Counted from the first letter of the stretch, positions 23,079-30,474 are shown. The stretch: DNA of 64,000 nt from Spongiimicrobium salis (GCF_043678055.1 NZ_JBHEQA010000002.1:1207388-1271387); one strand, 5' to 3'. The notes: generated from the sequence alone by a model not told the origin. Program-made: numbers and translations.

Positions 23079-23655
23079 AGAAAAAATAGAACAACTTCCC
23101 ATAGCTTTAGGGTGGTCTTTTTTCTTTAAGGATTACCTTAATAGATTGCTAAATTATTTTAGTTGGGTTCTTGTAGTATTTCTATTTGTTGCTCCCATAT
23201 GCGTATTGGTAGGAGGTCCTATCAAGGAATTTGAAGATTACTATACTGTAATCACAGAGGTGGAAATATTCTACTTATTTCCTCTTATACTGTACCAACT
23301 TTCAGGGACAATATTAACCTTAATCAAACTTAGTAGTTTAAAAAAGGAGAATACCCGTGATTCACTGGATAAAATTAAATATAAATATTTCGATATATTT
23401 AAACTATCCCTATCGATTTTAATTATTTTGTTTTATGCATTGGTCTTTTATTATGCTCAAAATTCCCTAGCCTACAAATCCAACACTCCTCATTTTAATG
23501 TTATTTTCATGACCACCATGTTCATATTATTGTTTTATGTCAATACTAAGAAGTTCGAAGATATGGTAGAAAGATTCCTGAAAATCACTATTAACTTTCT
23601 AAAGCTTATAAACATAACGGTCCCGGAAATAGAAAGATTCAAAGACATGGATTAA
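23065..23655 (+). CDS. Four-span membrane protein, 196 aa
   Basis: Four hydrophobic helices (about residues 30-52, 72-93, 112-133 and 148-166), with a positively charged loop after the second. The last ~30 residues are amphipathic. It is translationally coupled to the preceding two-span protein. The prophage position suggests a superinfection-exclusion or anti-phage membrane pair, by context only. Confidence 0.55.
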   Translation: MKKTKEKIEQLPIALGWSFFFKDYLNRLLNYFSWVLVVFLFVAPICVLVGGPIKEFEDYYTVITEVEIFYLFPLILYQLSGTILTLIKLSSLKKENTRDSLDKIKYKYFDIFKLSLSILIILFYALVFYYAQNSLAYKSNTPHFNVIFMTTMFILLFYVNTKKFEDMVERFLKITINFLKLINITVPEIERFKDMD

Positions 23656-23667
23656 GTATATCCTGAA

Positions 23668-24081
23668 TTACTCCGAAAACAATATTTCAAGGTCTTCCAC
23701 CTCCGAAACCTTCTTCCAATCCTTACCTATTTGTATATAAAGGTTCTCCTTTCCTCCTGCCAATGAAATCATTTTATTGAGTTCCCCCAACCCATATACC
23801 ATTACTTTGGTACTGTTCTTTTTGGTATCCGTGCATACCTTATAACTTGGTCTATTAGGAAATAGCATAGGTACTATTTCCGACCCAAGGGCTTCGGCAA
23901 GCTTTTCCATTCTTTCATGGTTCTTACCCAATGTCGCCCGGCCAAGCGTGACGCTGACACTTTGCGGCATGACCCTCCAAATGTCCTTGGCAATACCATA
24001 GGTCGTTAAACCCTTCTCTTGCATCAACCTCCATATCTCAGGATTATTTATTTCAATATCGTTCTGTTTCTTTTTTGCCAT
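23668..24081 (-). CDS. HTH regulator of the rightward operon, 137 aa
   Basis: After MAKKKQNDIEINNPEIWRLM comes an HTH (GLTTYGIAKDIWRVMPQSVS then VTLGRATLGKNHERMEKLAE), as in small XRE-like repressors. A C-terminal domain of about 50 residues follows. The upstream opening at 24135 is not used, because a -7 box (TATCTTTG, 24086-24093) lies so close to the ATG at 24081 that the message would be almost leaderless. It is divergent from the rightward operon and probably binds the TACAAT repeats between. Confidence 0.7.
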   Translation of the reverse strand: MAKKKQNDIEINNPEIWRLMQEKGLTTYGIAKDIWRVMPQSVSVTLGRATLGKNHERMEKLAEALGSEIVPMLFPNRPSYKVCTDTKKNSTKVMVYGLGELNKMISLAGGKENLYIQIGKDWKKVSEVEDLEILFSE

Positions 24082-24103
24082 ACAGCAAAGATAAAAATAT
24101 TTT

Positions 24104-24181
24104 ACAATTTTTATACTATTATTTTGATTATACAATTTTTATTGTACTTTTGTATTGATTACAATGATGGAGGATTGTAAT
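24104..24181 (+). promoter_or_regulatory. Rightward promoter embedded in TACAAT repeats
   Basis: TTG (24124-24126), 18 bases, then TACTTTTG (24145-24152) is an excellent Bacteroidota promoter. It overlaps the palindrome TACAATTTTTATTGTA (24131-24146) and is followed by the inverted repeat ATTACAAT/ATTGTAAT (24158-24165 and 24174-24181). A further TACAAT half-site lies at 24103-24108. The sites should be operators for the divergent HTH protein. Confidence 0.7.
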
Positions 24182-24217
24182 ACGGAAAAGTTTTTAAGGT
24201 TAGTTTTTTCATTTTCT

Positions 24218-24258
24218 AAAGCCCGTGTCCAACCTCCAAATTAGGATTGCGGGCTTTT
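24218..24258 (+). terminator. Leader hairpin, possible attenuator
   Basis: AAAGCCCG (24218-24225) pairs with CGGGCTTT (24250-24257), with a 24-base loop, followed by a short T-rich stretch. It lies between the rightward promoter and the first gene of the operon and could reduce read-through or act as an antitermination target. Confidence 0.5.
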
Positions 24259-24276
24259 ATCTTTTGAACAATAATT

Positions 24277-24504
24277 ATGAGAAAATCAATATTCATTATA
24301 TCCACACTATTGATTATAAGCTGCCAGAAATCTGCAGTAGGTGAATGTGTGGCCTTTGAAAAAGACGGGGAGTTATTCACAATAGAAATATTCGACGCTG
24401 AAAACAGCCAAGGATTTACTGATAGGGATTTTTATCTGCAGGTAGCAACAAGGGAAGAACTAAGACAGGCTGCACTTGACAGCCCATGTAACAATAACAA
24501 TTAA
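24277..24504 (+). CDS. Small lipoprotein, 75 aa
   Basis: A signal peptide with a lipobox (TLLIISC, Cys at residue 14) precedes about 60 mature residues with a Cys near each end that could form a disulfide. First gene of the rightward operon. No family was recognised. Confidence 0.55.
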   Translation: MRKSIFIISTLLIISCQKSAVGECVAFEKDGELFTIEIFDAENSQGFTDRDFYLQVATREELRQAALDSPCNNNN

Positions 24505-24517
24505 AAGCAAAACAGAA

Positions 24518-24718
24518 ATGGAAGTATTCAGAACATTGATTTTTTACAGAAAAGTAAACAACGGCCCTAAGCCCTATGATACCATAGTAAAGGTATACAA
24601 CACCCACAACGATAAGTTTTTTGAGGAAGTTGGAGGAGAACTGAGGGAGATAACCAAGGAGGAATACGAAAAGCTGGACAGTGATACTGCGGAGATTCTA
24701 TCTAAGGAAAAAAAGTAA
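24518..24718 (+). CDS. Hypothetical protein, 66 aa
   Basis: ATG at 24518 (MEVFRTLIFYRKVNNG) is chosen over the earlier TTG in frame. A small alpha/beta protein with an acidic C-terminus. It follows the lipoprotein gene after 13 bases. Function unknown. Confidence 0.5.
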   Translation: MEVFRTLIFYRKVNNGPKPYDTIVKVYNTHNDKFFEEVGGELREITKEEYEKLDSDTAEILSKEKK

Positions 24719-24802
24719 TAACCAGAAGCGGAGGGCCAAGGAAAAAGTAATCTTGGTTGGTTTAGTAATACTGGCCTTTCCGCTTCATAAAATATAGATG
24801 CA

Positions 24803-24961
24803 ATGGAAATAAATTTTCGTGAAGCAAGTATCGAACAGTTACTAAACCCAGACACTACTATTTGGGATTGGAAATATTGTTCGGGATGCAGTAATCAAAC
24901 ACCTCACACATTTAGGGTGCATGACAAAGTATGTCAATCGTGTAATCAAGTAATCTTATGA
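24803..24961 (+). CDS. Zinc-ribbon-like peptide, 52 aa
   Basis: Two CxxC pairs (CSGC and CQSC) separated by 17 residues suggest a small zinc ribbon. The stop overlaps the start of the next mini-gene (ATGA). Function unknown; small zinc-binding phage peptides often bind host enzymes or nucleic acid. Confidence 0.5.
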   Translation: MEINFREASIEQLLNPDTTIWDWKYCSGCSNQTPHTFRVHDKVCQSCNQVIL

Positions 24962-25038
24962 AAAACGAATTATTAGAAAACTACCAAAGATATTATCAAG
25001 TGTGCGACCCTTGGGGAAGGCACCCTATGGATGAGTAA
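24958..25038 (+). CDS. Mini-ORF, 26 aa
   Basis: Begins MKNELLENYQRYYQVCDPWG. The start overlaps the preceding stop by 4 bases, the pattern of translated phage mini-genes. A chance ORF cannot be excluded. Confidence 0.3.
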   Translation: MKNELLENYQRYYQVCDPWGRHPMDE

Positions 25039-25058
25039 TAACACTAAAAACAAAAATA

Positions 25059-25592
25059 ATGAACAATACAAAGGCAGTCCCAAAAGAAGAACAAATGAAA
25101 AATGCTTTAACCCATTATGAAAAAGCTGGTGCTTCAATCAATGAATGGCGAAGTGATATACCTGTAGCCATTGAACAGTTTTATAAAAAACCAAAAGAGT
25201 GGATTTTACCTAAAGAAAAAACTCCTGAACGTGTTCAAGAATATTGGTGTCCGGAAGACACAGCACAAGAGGTCTTAGTTCAATTTTTCAGAGCTAAACG
25301 ATATAAAATTTGTGTAGGATGGTTCGAAGGTGGTAAATGGTGGTGCAACGATGAAGTTATTGAATACCCTGTAATTGCTTGGAAATATCTACCAAAACAA
25401 TATCAACCAGAGATAGATTGGGATTTTGTTATGTGGAATGAAAAAAGTTTAAATGATGCTCAATTAATAGGTGTCGATGAAAATGGCGTTCATTATTTAG
25501 GTTCTGGAACTTGGGTAGATGGTGAGTTGCTTTATGAACCAAGAGACGTTGAAATGATGTCTGAGGATGACGCAAAATTAATTGACGGATAA
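25059..25592 (+). CDS. DUF551-like phage protein, 177 aa
   Basis: The central part (EVLVQFFRAKRYKICVGWFE then GGKWWC and VIAWKYLPK) follows the DUF551 pattern, a small beta domain often found in phage and host proteins that ends in a W-x-P-L-P-like motif. An N-terminal helical extension of about 60 residues and an acidic C-terminus are additional. Function unknown. Confidence 0.55.
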   Translation: MNNTKAVPKEEQMKNALTHYEKAGASINEWRSDIPVAIEQFYKKPKEWILPKEKTPERVQEYWCPEDTAQEVLVQFFRAKRYKICVGWFEGGKWWCNDEVIEYPVIAWKYLPKQYQPEIDWDFVMWNEKSLNDAQLIGVDENGVHYLGSGTWVDGELLYEPRDVEMMSEDDAKLIDG

Positions 25593-25619
25593 ACCAAAAG
25601 ACTTTTTAAAACAGTAGGT

Positions 25620-25850
25620 ATGACAACACAACTAACAATAAAAAGCATAAAATGTCCTCAATGTGGAAATGATATTTCCATAGACATTTACGAATGGGAA
25701 ACGGGAACGGGAAAGCCCACGGAAGCCGGATATCATATTTTTTGTTCAGATAGTCTATTCAGTCCTAACAATTGTCAATTTACCTATGAGGAAATTGTAG
25801 GGGTCAGCGAAGAAATAAACTCCTTTTTGGATAAACAACATGATTTATGA
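25620..25850 (+). CDS. Zinc-binding-type protein, 76 aa
   Basis: CPQCGND near the N-terminus and two more Cys (at FCSD and NNCQF) give a four-cysteine site typical of treble-clef or ribbon folds. It overlaps the next gene by ATGA. Confidence 0.5.
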   Translation: MTTQLTIKSIKCPQCGNDISIDIYEWETGTGKPTEAGYHIFCSDSLFSPNNCQFTYEEIVGVSEEINSFLDKQHDL

Positions 25851-26050
25851 AAACTGAAACTAAACAGAAGAAAGCAAAGTGCTATAACTGTAAGCATGCC
25901 GGAAAGCAATTTAAGATTATTGGTAAGACCCATTTACATTGCGAGCATCCCATTTACACTAAAGAACGATTTGAAAGCGGTGAATTTTCGCCATGGGATA
26001 CTTTAAAGGAGTTTTGGAACACTTGCAACGATCATGAATTTAAAAGCTAA
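25847..26050 (+). CDS. Cys-rich protein, 67 aa
   Basis: CYNCKHAG, HLHCEHP and a C-terminal CNDHEF give a set of Cys and His residues that could bind one zinc. This layout is common in small phage proteins of Bacteroidota. Function unknown. Confidence 0.5.
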   Translation: MKTETKQKKAKCYNCKHAGKQFKIIGKTHLHCEHPIYTKERFESGEFSPWDTLKEFWNTCNDHEFKS

Positions 26051-26073
26051 TTAACCTTATAAACAAAAAGACA

Positions 26074-26262
26074 ATGAAGAAAGTATTTAAAATAAATTCA
26101 TCTGAAGGCCCGGGAACTCTAGTTCTTTTTTCTGTAGAAGAGGTAAAAGAGAATATAGTTGTTTTATTGGAAGAAATGGATAATGAAGAACATCTAACAT
26201 TATCAATAGGTACAGTGTCAGATGGACAGATTGCAAACCTTCGTGAGTTTGATGGATTTTAA
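26074..26262 (+). CDS. Hypothetical protein, 62 aa
   Basis: A small acidic protein with an ATG start and no recognised motif. It sits between the Cys-rich gene and the MazG-type gene with normal operon spacing. Confidence 0.45.
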   Translation: MKKVFKINSSEGPGTLVLFSVEEVKENIVVLLEEMDNEEHLTLSIGTVSDGQIANLREFDGF

Positions 26263-26279
26263 CCTTAAAGTAAACAACT

Positions 26280-26645
26280 ATGATAAACAAACTATCAAAC
26301 GAAATCCACCAGAACAATATCCGAAAAGGATTTTACGAAGGAGAAAAGAACATAGGGGAAATGTTGGCCCTTATCCATAGTGAAGTAAGCGAAGCCTTAG
26401 AGGCTGATAGAAAGGACACTTACACAGCGGGAAACATTTTTGCTGTAAACGGATGGAACAGTGATGCTGATTTTAAAGACAGTTTTGAAAAATATGTAAA
26501 AGACACTTTTGAGGATGAATTGGCGGATATCATGATACGAGTAATGGATTTGGCAGCTTTCAAAGGAATTGATCTAGACCAGCATATATCAGCTAAAATG
26601 CGCTTCAATTCATTGAGGGAATACAAGCACGGAAAGAAATACTAA
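26280..26645 (+). CDS. MazG-like nucleotide pyrophosphohydrolase, 121 aa
   Basis: An all-alpha NTP pyrophosphatase type. The first metal-binding helix has EMLALIHSEVSEALEADRKD (pattern ExxE), and the second has FEDELADIMIRVMDLA (ExxD). Related phage enzymes hydrolyse dNTPs or alarmone-type nucleotides to help phage growth. The substrate cannot be read from the sequence. A second all-alpha relative lies at 26911. Confidence 0.75.
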   Translation: MINKLSNEIHQNNIRKGFYEGEKNIGEMLALIHSEVSEALEADRKDTYTAGNIFAVNGWNSDADFKDSFEKYVKDTFEDELADIMIRVMDLAAFKGIDLDQHISAKMRFNSLREYKHGKKY

Positions 26646-26665
26646 AGTAAACAGTCACGGAAAAC

Positions 26666-26905
26666 ATTGAAATCATAAAGAAGCTTTTAAAGAAGGGTAT
26701 TTACCGGACATTCCCTAAAAGATTTACAGGGTGTCTGCATACTTACGATGCGGTACTTCTTTTGAACGATAAGTTTCCAATGATTTCTAAATCAAGACTA
26801 CTGGAAATTATTGCCAGGAACATTTTTATAAAACAGGGCCGTTGGACATCATTCATTTGGGGTTACACCAAGGCAGCAAGAGAGATAAGTAAACTATTAA
26901 AGTAA
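26666..26905 (+). CDS. ORF without a standard start, about 79 aa
   Basis: An open frame directly after the MazG-like gene with no ATG, GTG or TTG before its well-structured part. The best candidates are ATT at 26666 or ATA at 26675. The product has KKGIYRTFPKRFTGCLHTYD and FIKQGRWTSFIWGYTKAARE, which looks like a real basic protein. It ends 5 bases before the next gene. Either a non-canonical start or a decayed 5' end. Confidence 0.35.
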   Translation: MEIIKKLLKKGIYRTFPKRFTGCLHTYDAVLLLNDKFPMISKSRLLEIIARNIFIKQGRWTSFIWGYTKAAREISKLLK

Positions 26906-26910
26906 ATGAT

Positions 26911-27255
26911 ATGAACAAACAGCAATTTGAAGAAATATCGAAATGGCAGGAAAAAACTTTTGGAAAGGCTACATCACTTTCTAAGATGGCTCATTTGAAA
27001 CAAGAGATTATCGAGTTAGAAAAGGAATTGATTTTTTGGAATCAAAACAAAGAATCTTTTACCCATACAGAAGCAAATAAGATTACAAAGCAAAGGGAGT
27101 TTGCAGATTGTTTCATACTCCTATTTGGTGCAGCAGCTTCGGATGGTATGACCTATGAAGAAATATGTAATTGCATTGAAGAAAAAATGCAAATCAATTA
27201 TAGCCGAAAATGGGGAGAGCCTAATAAAAATGGAGTTGTAAACCACATCAAATAA
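26911..27255 (+). CDS. DUF550/MazZ-N-like nucleotide hydrolase, 114 aa
   Basis: The block REFADCFILLFGAAASDGMT followed by the C-terminal pattern RKWGEPNKNGVVNHI is the signature I associate with the DUF550 family (dATP/dGTP diphosphohydrolase N-terminal type). The first helix pair with ELEKEL supplies metal-binding Glu residues. In some phages such enzymes shape the dNTP pool for modified bases, but no PurZ or related synthase was seen here. Confidence 0.65.
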   Translation: MNKQQFEEISKWQEKTFGKATSLSKMAHLKQEIIELEKELIFWNQNKESFTHTEANKITKQREFADCFILLFGAAASDGMTYEEICNCIEEKMQINYSRKWGEPNKNGVVNHIK

Positions 27256-27289
27256 TCAACCACCCCTTAGAGGGTATAAATAAGAACAG

Positions 27290-27553
27290 ATGAATATAGA
27301 TTTACAAAGAATTAAACAAGCGTTGCCTAAAAGGGCCAAAGTTGAACTTATCAAATACAGGGGTAAAAGCCCTGCAATTGAGGTAAAGATATCCCCTGCA
27401 TTGAGTGAAGAGGATTTTGAGCAATGCAAAGAATGGCAGCGACAAATAATAGGCAAGGAAAATATAAATGAGTTTTATACGGAGGAAACCGGAAGCCATT
27501 GGTACGTATTTCTAAAACAAAAAAACACCCCTATATCCTTTGAGATTGGTTAA
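27290..27553 (+). CDS. Hypothetical protein, 87 aa
   Basis: A small alpha/beta protein with an ATG start. Its upstream sequence AGAGGGTATAA recurs before the gene at 27603, a likely shared translation-start context. No family was recognised. Confidence 0.5.
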   Translation: MNIDLQRIKQALPKRAKVELIKYRGKSPAIEVKISPALSEEDFEQCKEWQRQIIGKENINEFYTEETGSHWYVFLKQKNTPISFEIG

Positions 27554-27602
27554 GGGTTTGCCCACAACAGAAATCACTAAAGAGGGTATAACACAATAGA
27601 AC

Positions 27603-27779
27603 ATGGGATATCATTATTCTAAAGACAACAAAGACGCTTACCAGATTTGGCGTGAACATCCAGAATGCCCTATCAGAATGCCAGGATGTGCACGTACAAT
27701 GACATCTGCAAGGATAGATTTTGAACGTGTTCAAGATGATGTAATATCATGGTATGAGGAAATAATTTTAAAAGATTAA
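27603..27779 (+). CDS. Hypothetical protein, 58 aa
   Basis: Begins MGYHYSKDNKDAYQIWREHP and has two Cys (ECP and GCA) that might bind a metal. The C-terminus is an acidic helix. ATG start, preceded by AGAGGGTATAA. Confidence 0.45.
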   Translation: MGYHYSKDNKDAYQIWREHPECPIRMPGCARTMTSARIDFERVQDDVISWYEEIILKD

Positions 27780-27814
27780 ACCCAACCACCAAAAGCATAA
27801 AATAACACAGTAAC

Positions 27815-27874
27815 ATGAAACAAAGTGGGAAGCGCGAAATGCGTAAAAAAGACATACCGGGGCGTCGCGATTAA
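27815..27874 (+). CDS. Mini-ORF, 19 aa, inside a structured region
   Basis: MKQSGKREMRKKDIPGRRD, strongly basic. It lies entirely within the hairpin-capable segment 27822-27909, so it may be a leader peptide or no gene at all. Confidence 0.25.
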   Translation: MKQSGKREMRKKDIPGRRD

Positions 27875-27909
27875 AACAGAAGAAGGCCAACGGGGTTCCT
27901 TCCCACTTT
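27822..27909 (+). ncRNA. Structured RNA candidate closed by 11-bp stem
   Basis: AAAGTGGGAAG (27822-27832) pairs perfectly with CTTCCCACTTT (27899-27909). The 66 bases between are unusually G/C-rich for this region and contain smaller pairing segments such as CGC/GCG (27833-27843). It lies in a gap between two operon genes. A regulatory RNA or processed intercistronic element is inferred. Confidence 0.4.
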
Positions 27910-27970
27910 TAAAAAAAAAGGAGTAAGCCGAAAATCCTTTAAAGAGTAGGCACAATTTTAAATTTAATCT

Positions 27971-28237
27971 ATGACCAAAGAAGAAAATGAAATCTTGGAA
28001 TCGTTAAAAATGTCTTTTCAGTTAGATATATGGGAAGATTTTTTATTGGTTCTCAATGAAATTAGAGGACGAGACAAAGAAATAATCTCAATGTATAGAA
28101 ATAGTCACATTCATTTAAAAAGATTAAAAAATGCATGTACAAATGCAATCAATGAATTAAATCGTTTAAACGGGTCGATAGAAATTGCGAAAATGGAATT
28201 AGAAAAAGGATTGAAACCATTAGATCACATAACCTAG
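27971..28237 (+). CDS. Hypothetical helical protein, 88 aa
   Basis: Entirely helical with a coiled-coil-like central part (LKRLKNACTNAINELNRLNG). An A/G-rich stretch precedes the gene. The stop codon lies in the 5' arm of a hairpin (28231-28256). Function unknown. Confidence 0.5.
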   Translation: MTKEENEILESLKMSFQLDIWEDFLLVLNEIRGRDKEIISMYRNSHIHLKRLKNACTNAINELNRLNGSIEIAKMELEKGLKPLDHIT

Positions 28238-28256
28238 GAGCGTACGGCCCTAGGTT
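28231..28256 (+). other. Intercistronic hairpin
   Basis: AACCTAGG (28231-28238) pairs with CCTAGGTT (28249-28256) around a 10-base loop containing the palindrome CGTACG. There is no T run, so it is not a standard terminator; an RNA processing or stabilising element is more likely. Confidence 0.4.
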
Positions 28257-28271
28257 GTTTAAAAAGAAGCA

Positions 28272-28472
28272 ATGAAAGAAACTTCAATAGTTCGGGAAAA
28301 CCTGATGAACGAAAAAGATTATACTGGTTATTGCGGTAATTTCCATTGTAGCAAAGGATCGCCTAGAACAAACTGGAATCCAGAAATAAACCAATTTGAG
28401 TGCCCTTGTGGTTGGGTTAGTAAATTCCCATTAGATTTCATAATTAGATATAAGAAAAAGTGGAACAAGTAA
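28272..28472 (+). CDS. Cys-rich protein, 66 aa
   Basis: Cys residues in YCGNFHC and ECPCGW form a likely four-Cys zinc site. ATG start; a basic C-terminus ends IRYKKKWNK. Function unknown. Confidence 0.5.
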   Translation: MKETSIVRENLMNEKDYTGYCGNFHCSKGSPRTNWNPEINQFECPCGWVSKFPLDFIIRYKKKWNK

Positions 28473-28482
28473 CCAGAGTAAA

Positions 28483-28608
28483 ATGAACGAGGATAAAAAT
28501 ACTTCTGATAATGAATCTTTCAATCAGTGTTACGATTGTTATAATCCAGGATGGTTTTGTACAACAAAGAAGGAGTGCATTTTTGAAGCAACAGCAAAAT
28601 TAGAATAA
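28483..28608 (+). CDS. Cys-rich mini-protein, 41 aa
   Basis: Four Cys (CYDC, FC, EC) in the segment NQCYDCYNPGWFCTTKKEC. It ends TAATG, sharing a base with the start of the next gene. Function unknown. Confidence 0.45.
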   Translation: MNEDKNTSDNESFNQCYDCYNPGWFCTTKKECIFEATAKLE

Positions 28609-28823
28609 TGAAAAACGTATCACGTAGATTAATTGTGTTATTGATTATAGTAGTACTTATGGGTTGCAATTCAGGAGAGATTAATTATAATCAAACAAGT
28701 TGGGAAATCAAAGCGAAGAAGCTACGGCTAGACTACTTAAAAGAATTGTATGAAGTAAGGAATGACATTCCATGTAATAAGAAGTTAGCAAAAATAGATA
28801 GTTTAATAAATCAAGAATTATGA
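28608..28823 (+). CDS. Small lipoprotein, 71 aa
   Basis: Signal sequence RRLIVLLIIVVLMGCNS with the lipid-modified Cys at residue 20, then a helical mature part with one further Cys. The size and position resemble the outer-membrane partner of a phage spanin, but no inner-membrane partner with the right layout is adjacent. Overlaps the next gene by ATGA. Confidence 0.5.
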   Translation: MKNVSRRLIVLLIIVVLMGCNSGEINYNQTSWEIKAKKLRLDYLKELYEVRNDIPCNKKLAKIDSLINQEL

Positions 28824-29353
28824 AAGAACAATTACAACTAACTGACATAGTAGGTTATATGCCTTATGGATTGGAAGTACTAGGCAAGAAACATCTTTTC
28901 AAATACCAAGAAAGGCCAATACTTAAAGTTAATGGGTTGGCAAACAATATCAATGGTGAATGGCAGTGTGAATATCTTTATGATGGCGATTTACATTTTA
29001 CAGAAATTAGTGATAAAAAATACCAACCCCTTCTCTACCCAATAGAGTACCTGACCAAAGAAATAACCGTAGATGATGAAACTTTTGTTCCTGGATTAAA
29101 ATTGTTTGAATTAAATAATATTCCCGGAATGTATGAGGATTTACATATAGCAGAAACAAAAAACGAAGGAACTAACGAAAAAGGATTTATTGTCACATAT
29201 TTAGACTTCGAAGTTTTTGGATTTGAATATACTGTTTCTGATTTAAAGCTGCAGCCTTATTGGATTATCCAAAAACTATACGAATGGCACATAGATATCG
29301 GGGGATTGATTCCCAAAAGTCTGGCGCTGGATAAAACACAATTTGAGAAATGA
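28820..29353 (+). CDS. Hypothetical phage protein, 177 aa
   Basis: A beta-rich protein in Bacteroidota phage style, starting MKEQLQLTDIVGYMPYGLEV, with a C-terminal part ending GGLIPKSLALDKTQ. Members of such families recur in early operons of Bacteroidota phages. Function unknown. The start overlaps the lipoprotein stop. Confidence 0.5.
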   Translation: MKEQLQLTDIVGYMPYGLEVLGKKHLFKYQERPILKVNGLANNINGEWQCEYLYDGDLHFTEISDKKYQPLLYPIEYLTKEITVDDETFVPGLKLFELNNIPGMYEDLHIAETKNEGTNEKGFIVTYLDFEVFGFEYTVSDLKLQPYWIIQKLYEWHIDIGGLIPKSLALDKTQFEK

Positions 29354-29766
29354 AACCAACAGAAGTAAGAATAGGGAATTTAGTTGAATATGATAACAAT
29401 GTGTTTCCAATACATTCAATTGGGGATGTGTTTCCAACGCTTGATACTATCGAGTTTGGTATAGGTGTAGTGGATTGGAATAATATAAAACCAATTTCAT
29501 TAACTGAAGAATGGCTTTTAAGATTTGGGTCTTATACTTGGAATGGTTTTTTATGCTTGGACGCTTTTTCTCCGGGCCACCCTTCACAAAGATTCAATCT
29601 ATACTGGTCCGAAAAAGATGGTTTTAATTGCAAATCAAGATATCAAGGGGAAGCTGAATTGGGTTATAAAATGAGACAAATTAAACACGTCCACCAATTA
29701 CAAAACCTATACTTCGCTTTGACCGGAGAAGAACTTAAATTAAATGAAACTAATATTGAAAAATGA
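29350..29766 (+). CDS. Conserved Bacteroidota phage protein, 138 aa
   Basis: The N-terminus EVRIGNLVEY and the C-terminal signature HVHQLQNLYFALTGEELKLN are typical of a widespread phage family of Bacteroidota without known function. The middle region (ISLTEEWLLRFGSY) fits the same family. It overlaps both neighbours by ATGA. Confidence 0.6.
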   Translation: MKPTEVRIGNLVEYDNNVFPIHSIGDVFPTLDTIEFGIGVVDWNNIKPISLTEEWLLRFGSYTWNGFLCLDAFSPGHPSQRFNLYWSEKDGFNCKSRYQGEAELGYKMRQIKHVHQLQNLYFALTGEELKLNETNIEK

Positions 29767-29984
29767 AAATAATAAGAATTGAGCGAAAGCAAAAAACAGA
29801 AAAAGAGGATTACACTTTAATTACATTTAAGACATGGTGGGGAAAGGAATTTACAGAAACTTGTGTAACCCCTAATTGGAACTTAGGAACGTCATACGCC
29901 AAAAATGGAAGGCGAATACCTTATAGTTTGTGGGAAATCGTAAAAGGTTTTTTGCGAACTGAAGACGACGTGCACGAATATTGA
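29763..29984 (+). CDS. Hypothetical protein, 73 aa
   Basis: A small basic beta-rich protein (DYTLITFKTWWGKEFTETC). ATG overlaps the previous stop. No family was recognised. Confidence 0.45.
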   Translation: MKIIRIERKQKTEKEDYTLITFKTWWGKEFTETCVTPNWNLGTSYAKNGRRIPYSLWEIVKGFLRTEDDVHEY

Positions 29985-29995
29985 TTATAACGTAT

Positions 29996-30247
29996 ATGAA
30001 AGAACAACTAATAAGTTTTGAAACGGCAAAACTGGCCAAGGAAAAGGGATTTAACGAGGTGGTGATAGATAATTATGGGCCTATGGAGAGTATTTTATGG
30101 AAAGGGCAACATAAAAATTCTGAATTAAGATATTTAGAATACTCCGCCCCTACCCAATCATCACTACAAAAGTGGTTAAGAGATAAACATGGAATAAATG
30201 CGAACTCTTTTCCTTCATTAATAGAAGCACTAAACCAAATCAAATGA
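29996..30247 (+). CDS. Hypothetical phage protein, 83 aa
   Basis: ATG at 29996 (MKEQLISFETAKLAKEKGFN) is preferred over TTG at 29981. The pattern of an N-terminal helix, then SAPTQSSLQKWLRDKHGINA, is common in small Bacteroidota phage proteins. Function unknown. Confidence 0.5.
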   Translation: MKEQLISFETAKLAKEKGFNEVVIDNYGPMESILWKGQHKNSELRYLEYSAPTQSSLQKWLRDKHGINANSFPSLIEALNQIK

Positions 30248-30474
30248 AAAACAAAGTCAAACTTATTGAACAAGAAATACCAATTTCATTGGTCGAAAAT
30301 ATATGGCCTAGAATTCAGTGCTATTTGGAAAATTATCATAATAGCAACTTAATAGAATCAAGAGTTTTTAACTGGCCTAATAATAAGCCAGTAACCCTGA
30401 AACAGTTATGCATATCATGCTATACGCAAGGTCTAATTGACAGAGGAGAAATTGACCAAAATATAATAGGATGA
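30244..30474 (+). CDS. Hypothetical protein, 76 aa
   Basis: A helical protein with two Cys near the C-terminus (LCISCYTQG). ATG overlaps the previous stop. No family was recognised. Confidence 0.45.
   Translation: MKNKVKLIEQEIPISLVENIWPRIQCYLENYHNSNLIESRVFNWPNNKPVTLKQLCISCYTQGLIDRGEIDQNIIG

Noticed and set aside
26280..27255. Complete Z-genome (2-aminoadenine) pathway
   Set aside because: Only MazG/DUF550-type genes are visible; no PurZ-like adenylosuccinate synthetase homologue or dedicated polymerase was seen.
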